Shown: in pieces, positions 34,494 to 44,800 of the stretch
Layout of the letters: every line of letters begins with the position of its first letter
How positions within the stretch are numbered: position 1 is the stretch's first letter
Source: Microcoleus asticus IPMA8
Lineage (GTDB): Bacteria > Cyanobacteriota > Cyanobacteriia > Cyanobacteriales > Microcoleaceae
Length of the DNA stretch: 64,000 nucleotides
Assembly (NCBI RefSeq): GCF_013179805.1
Contig: NZ_SRRZ01000024.1
Span: forward strand, 5,888 to 69,887
Direction: 5' to 3'
Notes under the pieces: generated by a model
Database searches by the model: none
Told to the model about the DNA's origin: nothing
Seen by the model: the letters and a program-made list of their open reading frames with translations, nothing else
Program-made: the position numbers and the translations under genes

Positions 34494-36032
34494 CTAAGGC
34501 ATAACTACGGCGACATTGGTTGCTATACAGATAGTAGGCATCTCAATAATAAACTGCGTTCCGTGCTCAGGCGTAGAAAAACACTGCAATTGACCGCAGT
34601 GTTTTTCTAGCAGAATTTTTTTGCTGATTGACAATCCCATCCCTGTACCTTTTCCGATTGGCTTAGTAGTAAAAAAGGGAGTGAAAAGTTTTAAACGAAC
34701 TTTCTCAGTCATGCCAACACCATTATCAGCAATTGTTACCCGAATGCCTGAACCAGAGTTAATGTTGTCCCCATCATGCGAATTGCCCGGTACAACTTCA
34801 GTACGAATCAAAATTTCGGGATGGAAAACTGCACCATCTTCTCTACTTACCCGCTCTTCTAAAGCATCTATAGCATTCGCTAAAAGGTTCATAAACACCT
34901 GATTGAGCTGACCTGCATAACACTTCACAAGCGGCAATGGACCATAGTCTTTAACGACATCAATAGCAGGGCGATCTGACCTAGCTTTTAGTCGGTGCTG
35001 TAAGATCATCAAACTGCTATTAATCCCTTCGTGGATATCTACTGACTTGATTTCAGTTTCATCCACCCGCGAGAAATTGCGTAGAGACTGCACAATCATA
35101 CGAATGCGGTCAATGCCTAACTGCATGGAAGAAAGCAATTTTGGCAAATCGTCCATGATAAATGACAACTCTCCATCTTCTATTGCCTGGAGAATTTCTG
35201 CTTCTGGTTGTGGGTAATGCTGTTGGTAGAGATTCAACACATAGATGAGTTCTTTAATATAATCTTTAGCATAGGAGATATTGCCGTAAATAAAGTTAAC
35301 CGGATTGTTAATTTCATGAGCTACACCTGCGACTAATTGACCGAGACTAGACATTTTTTCACTTTGAACTAGCTGGAGTTGTGTTTCTTGCAGCTCTTTG
35401 ACAAAATGCTCTAAGGCAAGAGCTTTTTGGTGTTCTTTTTCTTCACTGATACGAAGTGCTTGTTCTACTTGTTCGCGCCGCTCTATTTCTGACTGCAATT
35501 TCTGACCCAGACAAAAACTTCTCAAAGCTGTTAGCACTGTAGTATATAGCTTTGAACTCGTTAATTCAGTTTTAGTTTTATAGTCATTAATATCGTAATT
35601 GATAATAATACTTTTTTCTGGTACTTGACCGGGTTGACCCGTGCGTAAAATAATTCGCACTAACTGATTGCCTAACACTTCGCGGACATATTTCACAAAC
35701 TCCAAGCCAGCATCATCCGTTTCCATGATTACATCAAGCAGGATGATAGCGACATCAGAATGTTCTTGGATTAACTGTTTAGCTTCCTTAGCGGAATAAG
35801 CACTAAAAATTTTTAAAGGTTTATTTTCATAAACAAACTTTCTTAAGGCAATATCAGTAGCTGTGTGAACTTGAGCCTCATCATCGACAATCAAAATTTT
35901 CCAGCTTTCAGTCTGGGACTCTTCAGATACTTCATCGGCAAAAAATAACTCCTCATCTGAGTTAACTTCTTCCGCAAATAAGACTTCTTCAGATGACTTT
36001 TCACTTACAAAGCCGTAAATATTCTTGTCCAT
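34494..36032 (-). CDS. REC-histidine kinase, partner of the giant kinase
   Basis: 512 residues: an acidic N-terminus (1-42), a receiver with DDE at 50-52 and phospho-acceptor Asp100 (IILLDVIMETDDAG), a linker (YDINDYKTKTELTSSKLYTT) of the type seen after receivers in related kinases, coiled coil, HisKA with His239 in GVAHEINNP, and HATPase (NLLANAIDALEE, DNGVGM, GKGTGMGLS). A kinase controlled by its own receiver suits a relay in which the upstream giant kinase phosphorylates Asp100. It begins 43 nt after that gene's stop, on the same strand, so an operon is very likely. A truncated second copy survives at 41586-41792. Confidence 0.92.
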   Translation of the reverse strand: MDKNIYGFVSEKSSEEVLFAEEVNSDEELFFADEVSEESQTESWKILIVDDEAQVHTATDIALRKFVYENKPLKIFSAYSAKEAKQLIQEHSDVAIILLDVIMETDDAGLEFVKYVREVLGNQLVRIILRTGQPGQVPEKSIIINYDINDYKTKTELTSSKLYTTVLTALRSFCLGQKLQSEIERREQVEQALRISEEKEHQKALALEHFVKELQETQLQLVQSEKMSSLGQLVAGVAHEINNPVNFIYGNISYAKDYIKELIYVLNLYQQHYPQPEAEILQAIEDGELSFIMDDLPKLLSSMQLGIDRIRMIVQSLRNFSRVDETEIKSVDIHEGINSSLMILQHRLKARSDRPAIDVVKDYGPLPLVKCYAGQLNQVFMNLLANAIDALEERVSREDGAVFHPEILIRTEVVPGNSHDGDNINSGSGIRVTIADNGVGMTEKVRLKLFTPFFTTKPIGKGTGMGLSISKKILLEKHCGQLQCFSTPEHGTQFIIEMPTICIATNVAVVMP

Positions 36033-36075
36033 TGCTGCTCACCTTTCTGCGTTACTGATGTTTAGATTTAGGAAA

Positions 36076-39000
36076 CTAGGGTTTTGAATCAATTTGGACG
36101 GGTAGCTTAATAATAAATTTTGTGCCTACTCCGACCTCACTTTTACATTCTATTTCACCCAGAAGTTTTTGGGTAACTAAATTGTAGACAATATGCAATC
36201 CCAACCCGCTACCACCCTGACCGCGTTTGGTAGTAAAGAAGGGCTCGAAAATTTTACTCAAATTTTCTGGGGGAATTCCTTGACCATCATCGGAATATTC
36301 AAATCTAAGCCGATCGCCCTCTTGCTGCCAATCAAAAGCCAGCTTTCCAGTAACGCCCGGTTCGTAAGCGTGAATCAGAGAGTTCATCAGCAAATTTGTG
36401 ACAACTTGTGATAATGCACCTGGATAAGAATCTAGGGCAATTTTGGTGTCTCCCTTAATTTCGATCGAATGTTTGCTATTTCTCAATTTGGGTTTTAATT
36501 GGATTAAAATTTCATCGAGATAATCTCTTACCAAGAAAGTTCGTCGTTCTTCGCTCGATCGATCGACTGCCACTTCTTTAAAGCTCTGAATCAATGCCGC
36601 AGCCTGATTTAGATTAGTTAAAAGGGCGTTACTGCTTTGGGTGGCTATATCCAAAAATTCTTCTAGCTCGGAGCGCTTCATTTTGCCACTGTTATAAGTA
36701 GAAGCAAATTCTGTGGTGTGTTCTGCCAAAGCTGAGGCAACGGTGACACCAACGCCGATGGGAGTATTAATTTCGTGGGCTACCCCAGCAACTAATCCTC
36801 CCAGCGAGGCCATTTTTTCAGATTCCACTAGCTTACTTTGAGTCGCTTTTAAAGCATCCAGCGTGTTGGATAATTCGTGGGTGCGATCGCTCACTAATTG
36901 CTCTAAGTTTTGATTGAACTCCTGCAAGTTATTGTAGAGTTGGGCATTTTCAATGGAAATGGCTATTTGGGCCGATAACAATTTTAACAGTTCTAGTCTA
37001 TCTGTAGTAAAAGCTCCTTCTGTCAAGTTATTTTCTAGGTAAAGAATGCCTGTCAGTTTGCCTTGGTGCAGCAGAGGAGTGCAGAGAATCGATTTCGGTT
37101 GAGTGGCTGCAATATAAGGATCGCGGGTAAATTGTCCCTCTTGGGTGGCGTTATTTAATACCACGTTTTCCTGGGTGCGGATGACGTAGTGGGCGATCGC
37201 ACTTGCCAGTTTTGGCGTTTCCTCAGAAGCTGCTTCTACATTCAGGGGAAGCGATCGCAGCACGCTAACTTCATCCTCCTTCACCGAACCTTCTGCCTCG
37301 ATCGCCCAGTTTCCCGCTTTTTCTAAAATTAAAAAGCCTTTTTGGGCGCCTGCATTTTCGATCGCAATCTTCATCAATCTTTCTAGCAACTTACTCAAAA
37401 CGATTTCACCTGAAATTGCTTGAGAAGCTTTCATTACTGTGGCTAAATCTAGTGTATCTCCCAAATTAGTGCTAGTGGTAGTAGGCGTGGTAGTTTTTCG
37501 GTTAACTTTTGTTTGAGTTGTTGTCTTGGCTGATGTTCTAGCTAGTAATTGGGGGTATTTCTTTTCTAAATCTTCAACTTTAGCTATAGCGCCCCAGACC
37601 TGGTAGCTGTAATGAGCGTTTTGCATATAAACTTGGGCGATCGTTTCTTTACCCCATGAGAGGTAGAATTTAGCGGCGAGTTCGTGAGCAAGTGCTTCCT
37701 CGTTGATGTACTCGTTTTCTTTTGCAAGGGCAATAGCCTTGTCGTACATCTCAATCGCTTCTATTTTTTCGTCTAAAACGCGATGCCGTTCTGCCTCTAC
37801 TAGATATAATTTATGCAGATGATTCATAGGAGCATGATGCGCCCATTTCTGCATTTTTTCTTGATTGGCTTGTACTCTGTCAAGAATGCCTTGGTGTTCT
37901 GACGGTGGAGTATCAGAATACACCGCCAACCGCACCAGAGAATCGTAAAAATGGAAGAGAGGAACAAGAGGCAATCCTACCACTACGTCTAAATACTTCT
38001 CTGCTATGGCAGTATTTTTAATCGCTTCTGAGTAATTTTCAAACCAGTAACTAAGTAAAAGTTTGTTCCAATATATATAGGCAACTCCCGTTTTGTCGTT
38101 GGCTTGCTGGTACAATGGCAACCTGATCAGCTCATTGCAGACTTCACCCTTTAGAAAACAGGGATTTTCACTTTTTCCGAGCAAATTTAAGGTAGCCTGC
38201 CAATAGATTTCTATATAATTAAGCGCTACTTTTTGCTTAATTTTATGAATAGCATCTCTGTTGATTGCCATCTCTCTTTCCAGGGTAGTCAGTTCTTTGC
38301 CGCTCAAGTAAGCGCAATAGGAATACAAGAGTAGATTATTGGCAGCCCATTCTAAATCTCCCGTCTCCATGCCGCTAGCGTAAGCTGACACGACAGGTTC
38401 TAAGGTTTCTCTAAGATGCTCTTTCCAAGGTCGGATGAATATATTTACTATGCCAACTGTCTTAGCTTGGATTTCTTTAGCATTTAACTTGGACACTAGA
38501 CTTAAAGCCAATTGACCGAACTGATAACCAGAATCAATATCTCCAACAATGCCACAAAGAAAAAAACCATAATTGGCATAAGCAAAGGCCGACACGGAAG
38601 CATTACCATATTGAACGGATAAATTTACTTGTTTGCACACCGTCAAAAGCAATAGTTCGGGCGCAGCAACGTATGCAGCAGCAAAGATACTTGACATAAG
38701 TCTCATGGCTGCTAATTTATAGGGCTCGATCATTTGAGGCAGGTCAACTAAATCCTCAATTCGCTTCCCGTTCAAAATTGCCGCTGTTTCTCCTAGTGCT
38801 TGCCCAATATCTGACGGGTTCGCTTTAGAAGGAAATTCTACTCCCAACAGCTTTAAGACTTGTAGCGCCGTATTAACTGCTTCTAGTAACTTGTTCTGAG
38901 CTATATAAGCTTGAATTTGGACTTCGTACACTTTTATTTTGTCCAGCAGCGTTTTGGCGAAGTTTTGGACTATCTCAACAACTCTCTGCATTCCTTCAAA

Positions 39001-41415
39001 ATCACCTCTCAAAAAAGCTACCTCTGCTGCTCCCTCGTGCAACGCTAATGTCAGTTCGTAATGATGAGTCCAGCTATTTTCTACTAACAGTCTCAGCCCT
39101 GCTTGCAAATATTCGGTAGCCGCAGCATAAGCCGTTGCAGCTTTGGCTTTTTGACCTCCGATTAAATTGAGTTTTGCAATTTCAGTGCGTTCGGATTCAT
39201 CGCTAACCAGTTCAATTCCTAAATTCAAATGATCGACGATCGCAAATATTTCTTCCGCTCGTTTCTCTGAGGAGGTGTTTTGCCAAAGCAAGCGACCAAT
39301 TTGCAAGTGAACTGTTTTTTTAGAATTTGGCTCAATCAAAGCATAAGCTGCTTGTTGCACGCGATCGTGCAAAAACTTATAAGTAGTAATGACCAGATGA
39401 GAGTGAACAATTTCTTCTTCTGTTACCCCGAGTTCAGAAGTGGCTATAATTAATCCATCTTGGATGGCTGGCAATAGCTGTTGAAAGGTTTCCGCGGTAG
39501 ATTTTTCGTTGACAATCGAGAGAGTATTTACGTCAAAACTATTGCCCACACAAGCGGCTAACCGTAAAACCTGCTGAGTGGAAGCTGGCATTTTTCTCAA
39601 TTTACCGACCATCAACTCAACGACGTTATCGGTAATCCCTACGGCTTCAATTTCTGAAATATTCCAATCCCAGTTTCTTTGCTCAGAATTAAAAAGCAGG
39701 AGGTTTTCTTCATAGAGAGTTCTGAGAAACTGATTGACAAAAAAAGGATTGCCTTGAGTTTTACCGACGACTAACTCAGCTAGGAGGATGACTGAGCCTC
39801 TATCCCTCCGTACAGTATCAGCTATCAAGTTAGTAATATGTTCGATATCTAAGGGAGTTAAGGTAATGTGGTTAATAGTCGCGCCTTGATTTTGCAGCGC
39901 CTCCAGAGTCATGATTAAGGGATGCGTCGGGCCCACTTCGTTATCTCGATAAGCACCCATTAGAAATAAATATTTCGTTTCCTCATCTGCCATCATTACT
40001 TGCAGCAGTTTCAGAGTAGCGGAGTCAGCCCATTGCAAATCGTCTAGAAAAATGACTAAGGGATGTTCGACTGAACAAAACACCCGAATAAATTTTTGAA
40101 ATACTAAATTAAAACGGTTTTGCGATTCTGTAGCACTTAACTCTTGGACTGGTGGCTGTTTGCCAACAATGAATTCTACGTCGGGAATGACATCTATAAT
40201 GATTTGACCGTTATCACCAAACGCCGCTAAAAGTTTTTCTTTCCAGGCGCCCAGTTGCGTTTCGCTTTCAGTTAAGAGTTGCTTGACTAAGGACCCAAAA
40301 GCTTTAACAATAGCTGAGTAAGGAATATTGCGTTGAAATTGGTCGAATTTCCCGGCAATAAAATAACCGCTTGCCTTAGTAATCGGTTTATAAACTTCTT
40401 GCACTAAGGCTGATTTGCCAATGCCAGAGTAACCCGACACTAACATAATTTCTGTTGTGCCATTGCTGACGCGCCCGAAGGCTGCTAATAAGGTTTCTAT
40501 TTCGCGTTCTCTACCATAAAGTTTTTGAGGTATTTGAAACTTATCTGTAATATCTTTTTGAGCGATCGCAAAATCTACAATCCTTCCTTTAGCCTGTAGT
40601 TGTTCCAGACATTCTTCTAAATCTGCGATAATTCCCCAAGCAATTTGGTATCTTTTTTCTGCCGTTTTTTCTAACAGTTTCACTACAATATCAGAAACCG
40701 CTTTAGGAATTTCTGCATTGATTTCATGAGGCGGTACTGCTTGTTTAGCAATATGACAGTGCACTAATTCCATTGCATCGCTGTAATCGCAGGGCAGTTG
40801 CCCCGTTAGCAGTTCGTAAAAAGTGACTCCTAACGAGTAAAAATCAGTGCGGTAGTCGATCGCTCGGTTCATTCTGCCTGTTTGTTCTGGCGATATATAG
40901 CTGAGAGTGCCTTCTAAAACATTAGGATTTTTTAGGGTAGGATTCTCGCGATTTAAAACAGTAGAGATGCCAAAATCTATGATTTGGACTACCCCTGTTG
41001 TCGAGTTAATAATAATATTGCTGGGATTGATATCTTTATGAATAATGTTATGTTGATGGATTTGGCCTAAAGCCCTGGTTATTTTAATAGCTGTTAACAA
41101 AAACTCTTCTAAGGTAATTTTGTGAGAAGCAAACCCCTGCTTTAGTGATTCTCCACCACTATCCTCGAAAATAATAACTAAACTGTTTTGATATCTTTCT
41201 AAGCTGTAGGTTTTAGGTACACTTTCTAGGTTAAAATTGCGTGTAATTTCATATTCCTGCTTGTATCTGACTAACGAAGCTGGCATCGGATAATCTTGCT
41301 TGAGGAATTTGAGAATGACCGGTTGGTTGTCTTGCTTTCTCAGTCCTCGGTAAACTAAAGAATTGTTACTTTCATGAATTTGGTTGGTAATCTCGTAGCC
41401 GGCTAAGTTAATCAT
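36076..41415 (-). CDS. giant Ser/Thr kinase-AAA-GAF-histidine kinase, copy 1
   Basis: 1779 residues, an HstK-like dual kinase. Order: Ser/Thr kinase (1-270; Lys36, HKDINPSN 126-133, DFG 147-149, SPEQ 175-178), AAA/STAND ATPase (about 298-560; Walker A GYSGIGKSAL 328-337, Walker B LVIFLDDLQWAD), a long TPR-like helical region (about 640-1290), GAF (about 1345-1490), coiled coil, H-box GVAHEINTP and HATPase (NLLMNSLIHAYE, DDGQGIP, GGSGLGLH). The kinase loop has HKD instead of HRD, which is common in this group. A good ribosome-binding site (GAGG, 8 nt) precedes ATG 41415. From residue about 1346 to the end the DNA is identical to copy 2. The signal and substrates are unknown; related proteins have been linked to nitrogen or stress responses. 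Confidence 0.93.
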   Translation of the reverse strand: MINLAGYEITNQIHESNNSLVYRGLRKQDNQPVILKFLKQDYPMPASLVRYKQEYEITRNFNLESVPKTYSLERYQNSLVIIFEDSGGESLKQGFASHKITLEEFLLTAIKITRALGQIHQHNIIHKDINPSNIIINSTTGVVQIIDFGISTVLNRENPTLKNPNVLEGTLSYISPEQTGRMNRAIDYRTDFYSLGVTFYELLTGQLPCDYSDAMELVHCHIAKQAVPPHEINAEIPKAVSDIVVKLLEKTAEKRYQIAWGIIADLEECLEQLQAKGRIVDFAIAQKDITDKFQIPQKLYGREREIETLLAAFGRVSNGTTEIMLVSGYSGIGKSALVQEVYKPITKASGYFIAGKFDQFQRNIPYSAIVKAFGSLVKQLLTESETQLGAWKEKLLAAFGDNGQIIIDVIPDVEFIVGKQPPVQELSATESQNRFNLVFQKFIRVFCSVEHPLVIFLDDLQWADSATLKLLQVMMADEETKYLFLMGAYRDNEVGPTHPLIMTLEALQNQGATINHITLTPLDIEHITNLIADTVRRDRGSVILLAELVVGKTQGNPFFVNQFLRTLYEENLLLFNSEQRNWDWNISEIEAVGITDNVVELMVGKLRKMPASTQQVLRLAACVGNSFDVNTLSIVNEKSTAETFQQLLPAIQDGLIIATSELGVTEEEIVHSHLVITTYKFLHDRVQQAAYALIEPNSKKTVHLQIGRLLWQNTSSEKRAEEIFAIVDHLNLGIELVSDESERTEIAKLNLIGGQKAKAATAYAAATEYLQAGLRLLVENSWTHHYELTLALHEGAAEVAFLRGDFEGMQRVVEIVQNFAKTLLDKIKVYEVQIQAYIAQNKLLEAVNTALQVLKLLGVEFPSKANPSDIGQALGETAAILNGKRIEDLVDLPQMIEPYKLAAMRLMSSIFAAAYVAAPELLLLTVCKQVNLSVQYGNASVSAFAYANYGFFLCGIVGDIDSGYQFGQLALSLVSKLNAKEIQAKTVGIVNIFIRPWKEHLRETLEPVVSAYASGMETGDLEWAANNLLLYSYCAYLSGKELTTLEREMAINRDAIHKIKQKVALNYIEIYWQATLNLLGKSENPCFLKGEVCNELIRLPLYQQANDKTGVAYIYWNKLLLSYWFENYSEAIKNTAIAEKYLDVVVGLPLVPLFHFYDSLVRLAVYSDTPPSEHQGILDRVQANQEKMQKWAHHAPMNHLHKLYLVEAERHRVLDEKIEAIEMYDKAIALAKENEYINEEALAHELAAKFYLSWGKETIAQVYMQNAHYSYQVWGAIAKVEDLEKKYPQLLARTSAKTTTQTKVNRKTTTPTTTSTNLGDTLDLATVMKASQAISGEIVLSKLLERLMKIAIENAGAQKGFLILEKAGNWAIEAEGSVKEDEVSVLRSLPLNVEAASEETPKLASAIAHYVIRTQENVVLNNATQEGQFTRDPYIAATQPKSILCTPLLHQGKLTGILYLENNLTEGAFTTDRLELLKLLSAQIAISIENAQLYNNLQEFNQNLEQLVSDRTHELSNTLDALKATQSKLVESEKMASLGGLVAGVAHEINTPIGVGVTVASALAEHTTEFASTYNSGKMKRSELEEFLDIATQSSNALLTNLNQAAALIQSFKEVAVDRSSEERRTFLVRDYLDEILIQLKPKLRNSKHSIEIKGDTKIALDSYPGALSQVVTNLLMNSLIHAYEPGVTGKLAFDWQQEGDRLRFEYSDDGQGIPPENLSKIFEPFFTTKRGQGGSGLGLHIVYNLVTQKLLGEIECKSEVGVGTKFIIKLPVQIDSKP
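36092..37377. repeat. 1286-bp identical segment, copy in kinase 1
   Basis: Line-by-line comparison with 41852-43137 (offset 5760) shows no difference over 1286 bp. It covers the GAF and histidine-kinase transmitter. The first mismatches outside lie at 36091 and 37378. Confidence 0.9.
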
Positions 41416-41669
41416 CCTTGCAGCCTCTTTTAATAATTAATACACAAGTTTTTGAGGAAGTGTCAATTTATAAGTAGATGTATGCTCTGATACCTAATTT
41501 TACTCTGCACTTTCAGAAAAACTTAAGATTTACTAAAAAAAAAATTCTTAACATTTCTTAAAAAGAATACAAATAAAGATTCATTTTAGGAGGGCGATCG
41601 CAGCATCCTCCAAAACCAGGCAGAACAGAGTGAAGGGCGATCGCCCTTGGTCTTCAGAGGAGATTTGTA
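41416..41669 (-). promoter_or_regulatory. duplicated upstream region of kinase copy 1
   Basis: This region is clearly homologous to 47182-47440 upstream of copy 2: shared CCTTGCAGCCTCTTTTAATA next to the start, TAAGTAGATGTA, an A/T-rich tract, and GACAGAGTGAA...AGGAGATTTG at the far end. It is therefore the shared promoter segment of the cassette. No exact -10/-35 pair could be fixed. Confidence 0.55.
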
Positions 41670-41792
41670 CGGCTTGTTATAGTTACTAGATCGATCGTCA
41701 GATATGCCTATACCCGCATCTGAGTTAAATCCTTCAACCAATAGCATTTTTTGAGAGGATTCTTTAGTTGAAAAACCGTAAATATTGTCCAT
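41586..41792 (-). pseudogene. relic of a second REC-histidine kinase (first ~30 codons)
   Basis: MDNIYGFSTKESSQKMLLVE, then GFNSDAG, aligns with residues 1-26 of the REC-kinase at 34494-36032 (MDKNIYGFVSEKSSEEVLFA). After about codon 35 the frame runs into the copied promoter region of kinase copy 1, where it reads unrelated residues. It sits 43 nt after the stop of kinase copy 2, the same spacing as the intact REC-kinase after copy 1, and the intervening bases also match. Confidence 0.85.
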
Positions 41793-41835
41793 TGCTGCTT
41801 ACCTATGTTTAATACTGATGTTTAGATTTAGGAAA

Positions 41836-44800
41836 CTACGGTTTTGAATCGATTTGGACGGGTAGCTTAATAATAAATTTTGTGCCTACTCCGACCTCAC
41901 TTTTACATTCTATTTCACCCAGAAGTTTTTGGGTAACTAAATTGTAGACAATATGCAATCCCAACCCGCTACCACCCTGACCGCGTTTGGTAGTAAAGAA
42001 GGGCTCGAAAATTTTACTCAAATTTTCTGGGGGAATTCCTTGACCATCATCGGAATATTCAAATCTAAGCCGATCGCCCTCTTGCTGCCAATCAAAAGCC
42101 AGCTTTCCAGTAACGCCCGGTTCGTAAGCGTGAATCAGAGAGTTCATCAGCAAATTTGTGACAACTTGTGATAATGCACCTGGATAAGAATCTAGGGCAA
42201 TTTTGGTGTCTCCCTTAATTTCGATCGAATGTTTGCTATTTCTCAATTTGGGTTTTAATTGGATTAAAATTTCATCGAGATAATCTCTTACCAAGAAAGT
42301 TCGTCGTTCTTCGCTCGATCGATCGACTGCCACTTCTTTAAAGCTCTGAATCAATGCCGCAGCCTGATTTAGATTAGTTAAAAGGGCGTTACTGCTTTGG
42401 GTGGCTATATCCAAAAATTCTTCTAGCTCGGAGCGCTTCATTTTGCCACTGTTATAAGTAGAAGCAAATTCTGTGGTGTGTTCTGCCAAAGCTGAGGCAA
42501 CGGTGACACCAACGCCGATGGGAGTATTAATTTCGTGGGCTACCCCAGCAACTAATCCTCCCAGCGAGGCCATTTTTTCAGATTCCACTAGCTTACTTTG
42601 AGTCGCTTTTAAAGCATCCAGCGTGTTGGATAATTCGTGGGTGCGATCGCTCACTAATTGCTCTAAGTTTTGATTGAACTCCTGCAAGTTATTGTAGAGT
42701 TGGGCATTTTCAATGGAAATGGCTATTTGGGCCGATAACAATTTTAACAGTTCTAGTCTATCTGTAGTAAAAGCTCCTTCTGTCAAGTTATTTTCTAGGT
42801 AAAGAATGCCTGTCAGTTTGCCTTGGTGCAGCAGAGGAGTGCAGAGAATCGATTTCGGTTGAGTGGCTGCAATATAAGGATCGCGGGTAAATTGTCCCTC
42901 TTGGGTGGCGTTATTTAATACCACGTTTTCCTGGGTGCGGATGACGTAGTGGGCGATCGCACTTGCCAGTTTTGGCGTTTCCTCAGAAGCTGCTTCTACA
43001 TTCAGGGGAAGCGATCGCAGCACGCTAACTTCATCCTCCTTCACCGAACCTTCTGCCTCGATCGCCCAGTTTCCCGCTTTTTCTAAAATTAAAAAGCCTT
43101 TTTGGGCGCCTGCATTTTCGATCGCAATCTTCATCAACCTTTCCAGCAACTTACTCAAAACTATTTCACCTGAAATTGCTTGAGAAGCTTTCATTACTGT
43201 GGCTAAATCTAGTGTATCTCCTAAATTAGTGCTAGTGGTAGTAGGCTGAGTTGTTTGGGTAACTGTTGTTTTAGTAATGGTTTTGGCTGATGTTCTAGCT
43301 AGTAATTGGGGGTATTTTTCCTCTAAATCCTCTACTTTGCGTTTAGCACCCCAAAGCTGGTAGCCATAGTGAGCTTTTTGGATATAAAGTTGGGCAAAAT
43401 CTTCTTTGCCTTTAGCTAACCAGAATTTAGCCGCTAGTTCGTTCGCCAAAGCTTCGTTTTGGATATAGTCGTTTTCTCTAGCCGAAGCGATCGCTTTGTC
43501 GTATAAATCAAAGGCTTCTAAATCTTTCCCAGCTACCCGCGCTATTTCTGCTTCAACGAGCAGATACTTATGTAAATAGTTCTCCGGACAATTATCCGCC
43601 CAAATTTTCATTTTTTCTTGATTTATTGCCAGCTTTGAATAATACTCTGCTTTTTCTATAGGGCTGGCTTGAAGAATAACATTCAATAGAATCAAAGAAT
43701 GGTAAAAATAATGTTCTGATTCGTTAGCGAGTCCGATTGTAAAGGGGAGCATTTCTTCAGTTAATTTAGCTGCGTTCAACCCTTCAGCATAGTTTCCATA
43801 CAGGAAAAAAAGTTGAGCTTTCAATGTCCTGTACAATGCTATGCCGGGGGAAAACTGACTTTCCTGCCCCATTTGCATACAGCCATCTTCATTAAAGCGA
43901 TCGCTGCTCAAGGAGAATTTATCTGCTGTCAAACCTTGTAGATTAAAGACAAAATGCTGGCACATCATTTGTGCCTCTACAAAGACTTGATTTTTGATCT
44001 TTAGTAAATATTCGGTATATTTATAAGATTCTTCCAGAACGCTCGTTAATTCTTCTCCCATTAAAATTTTTTGCAAAATAGAATTGTACGCAATATAGCA
44101 AGCATAAATATCCCCTGTTTCAATCCCGGCTTGATAACCTTTTCTAAAAATAGATACATTCGTTTGCAAATGGCTGCGCCAGTGACCGATTAACCCAGCA
44201 AATAAATTAGAAACTTTACAGATTAACTTAAAATTATTAAGTTTTTCATTCAACTCTATCGCTAATTTACCAAACTGATAACCCGCTTCATAATCCCCTA
44301 ATCTCGATCCAGCTAAAACTCCCCAGAACGCATAGCCATGAGGAGATACATTAGAATTGCCATATTGGATGGAGAGATTCACCATCTTCAATGTAGTCAA
44401 AGCGAGTAAGTCTTGGTCAGTAAAATAAGCAGGCCCAGTCATATTCATCAATATCTGCATACAAGCCATAATTTCTAGGTCTTGCATTGCAGAAGCATCA
44501 ATTAAATCTGCTATTTTAATTGTTTGGAGGTGGGTGCGATAGGTCTGTAACTCTAATTCTAATTGCGCTAACAGTTCGTCATTATTGTTAGGCCAGTTTA
44601 ACCCTAAATCTTTTAAGGCTTCTGAACCTACTTTAAGGTTCGCTATATATTTGCCAGTATTATCATAAAATACTAAGCGCATATTTTGAATCGCTGCTTT
44701 ATCTAAATTAGATTTAGCTTTAGTTAACAGTAGATCGAAAAGTTCTTCGGCTTTTTCAAAATTGCTACAAAGATATTCGCACTCTGCCTGTTCTTGGTAT

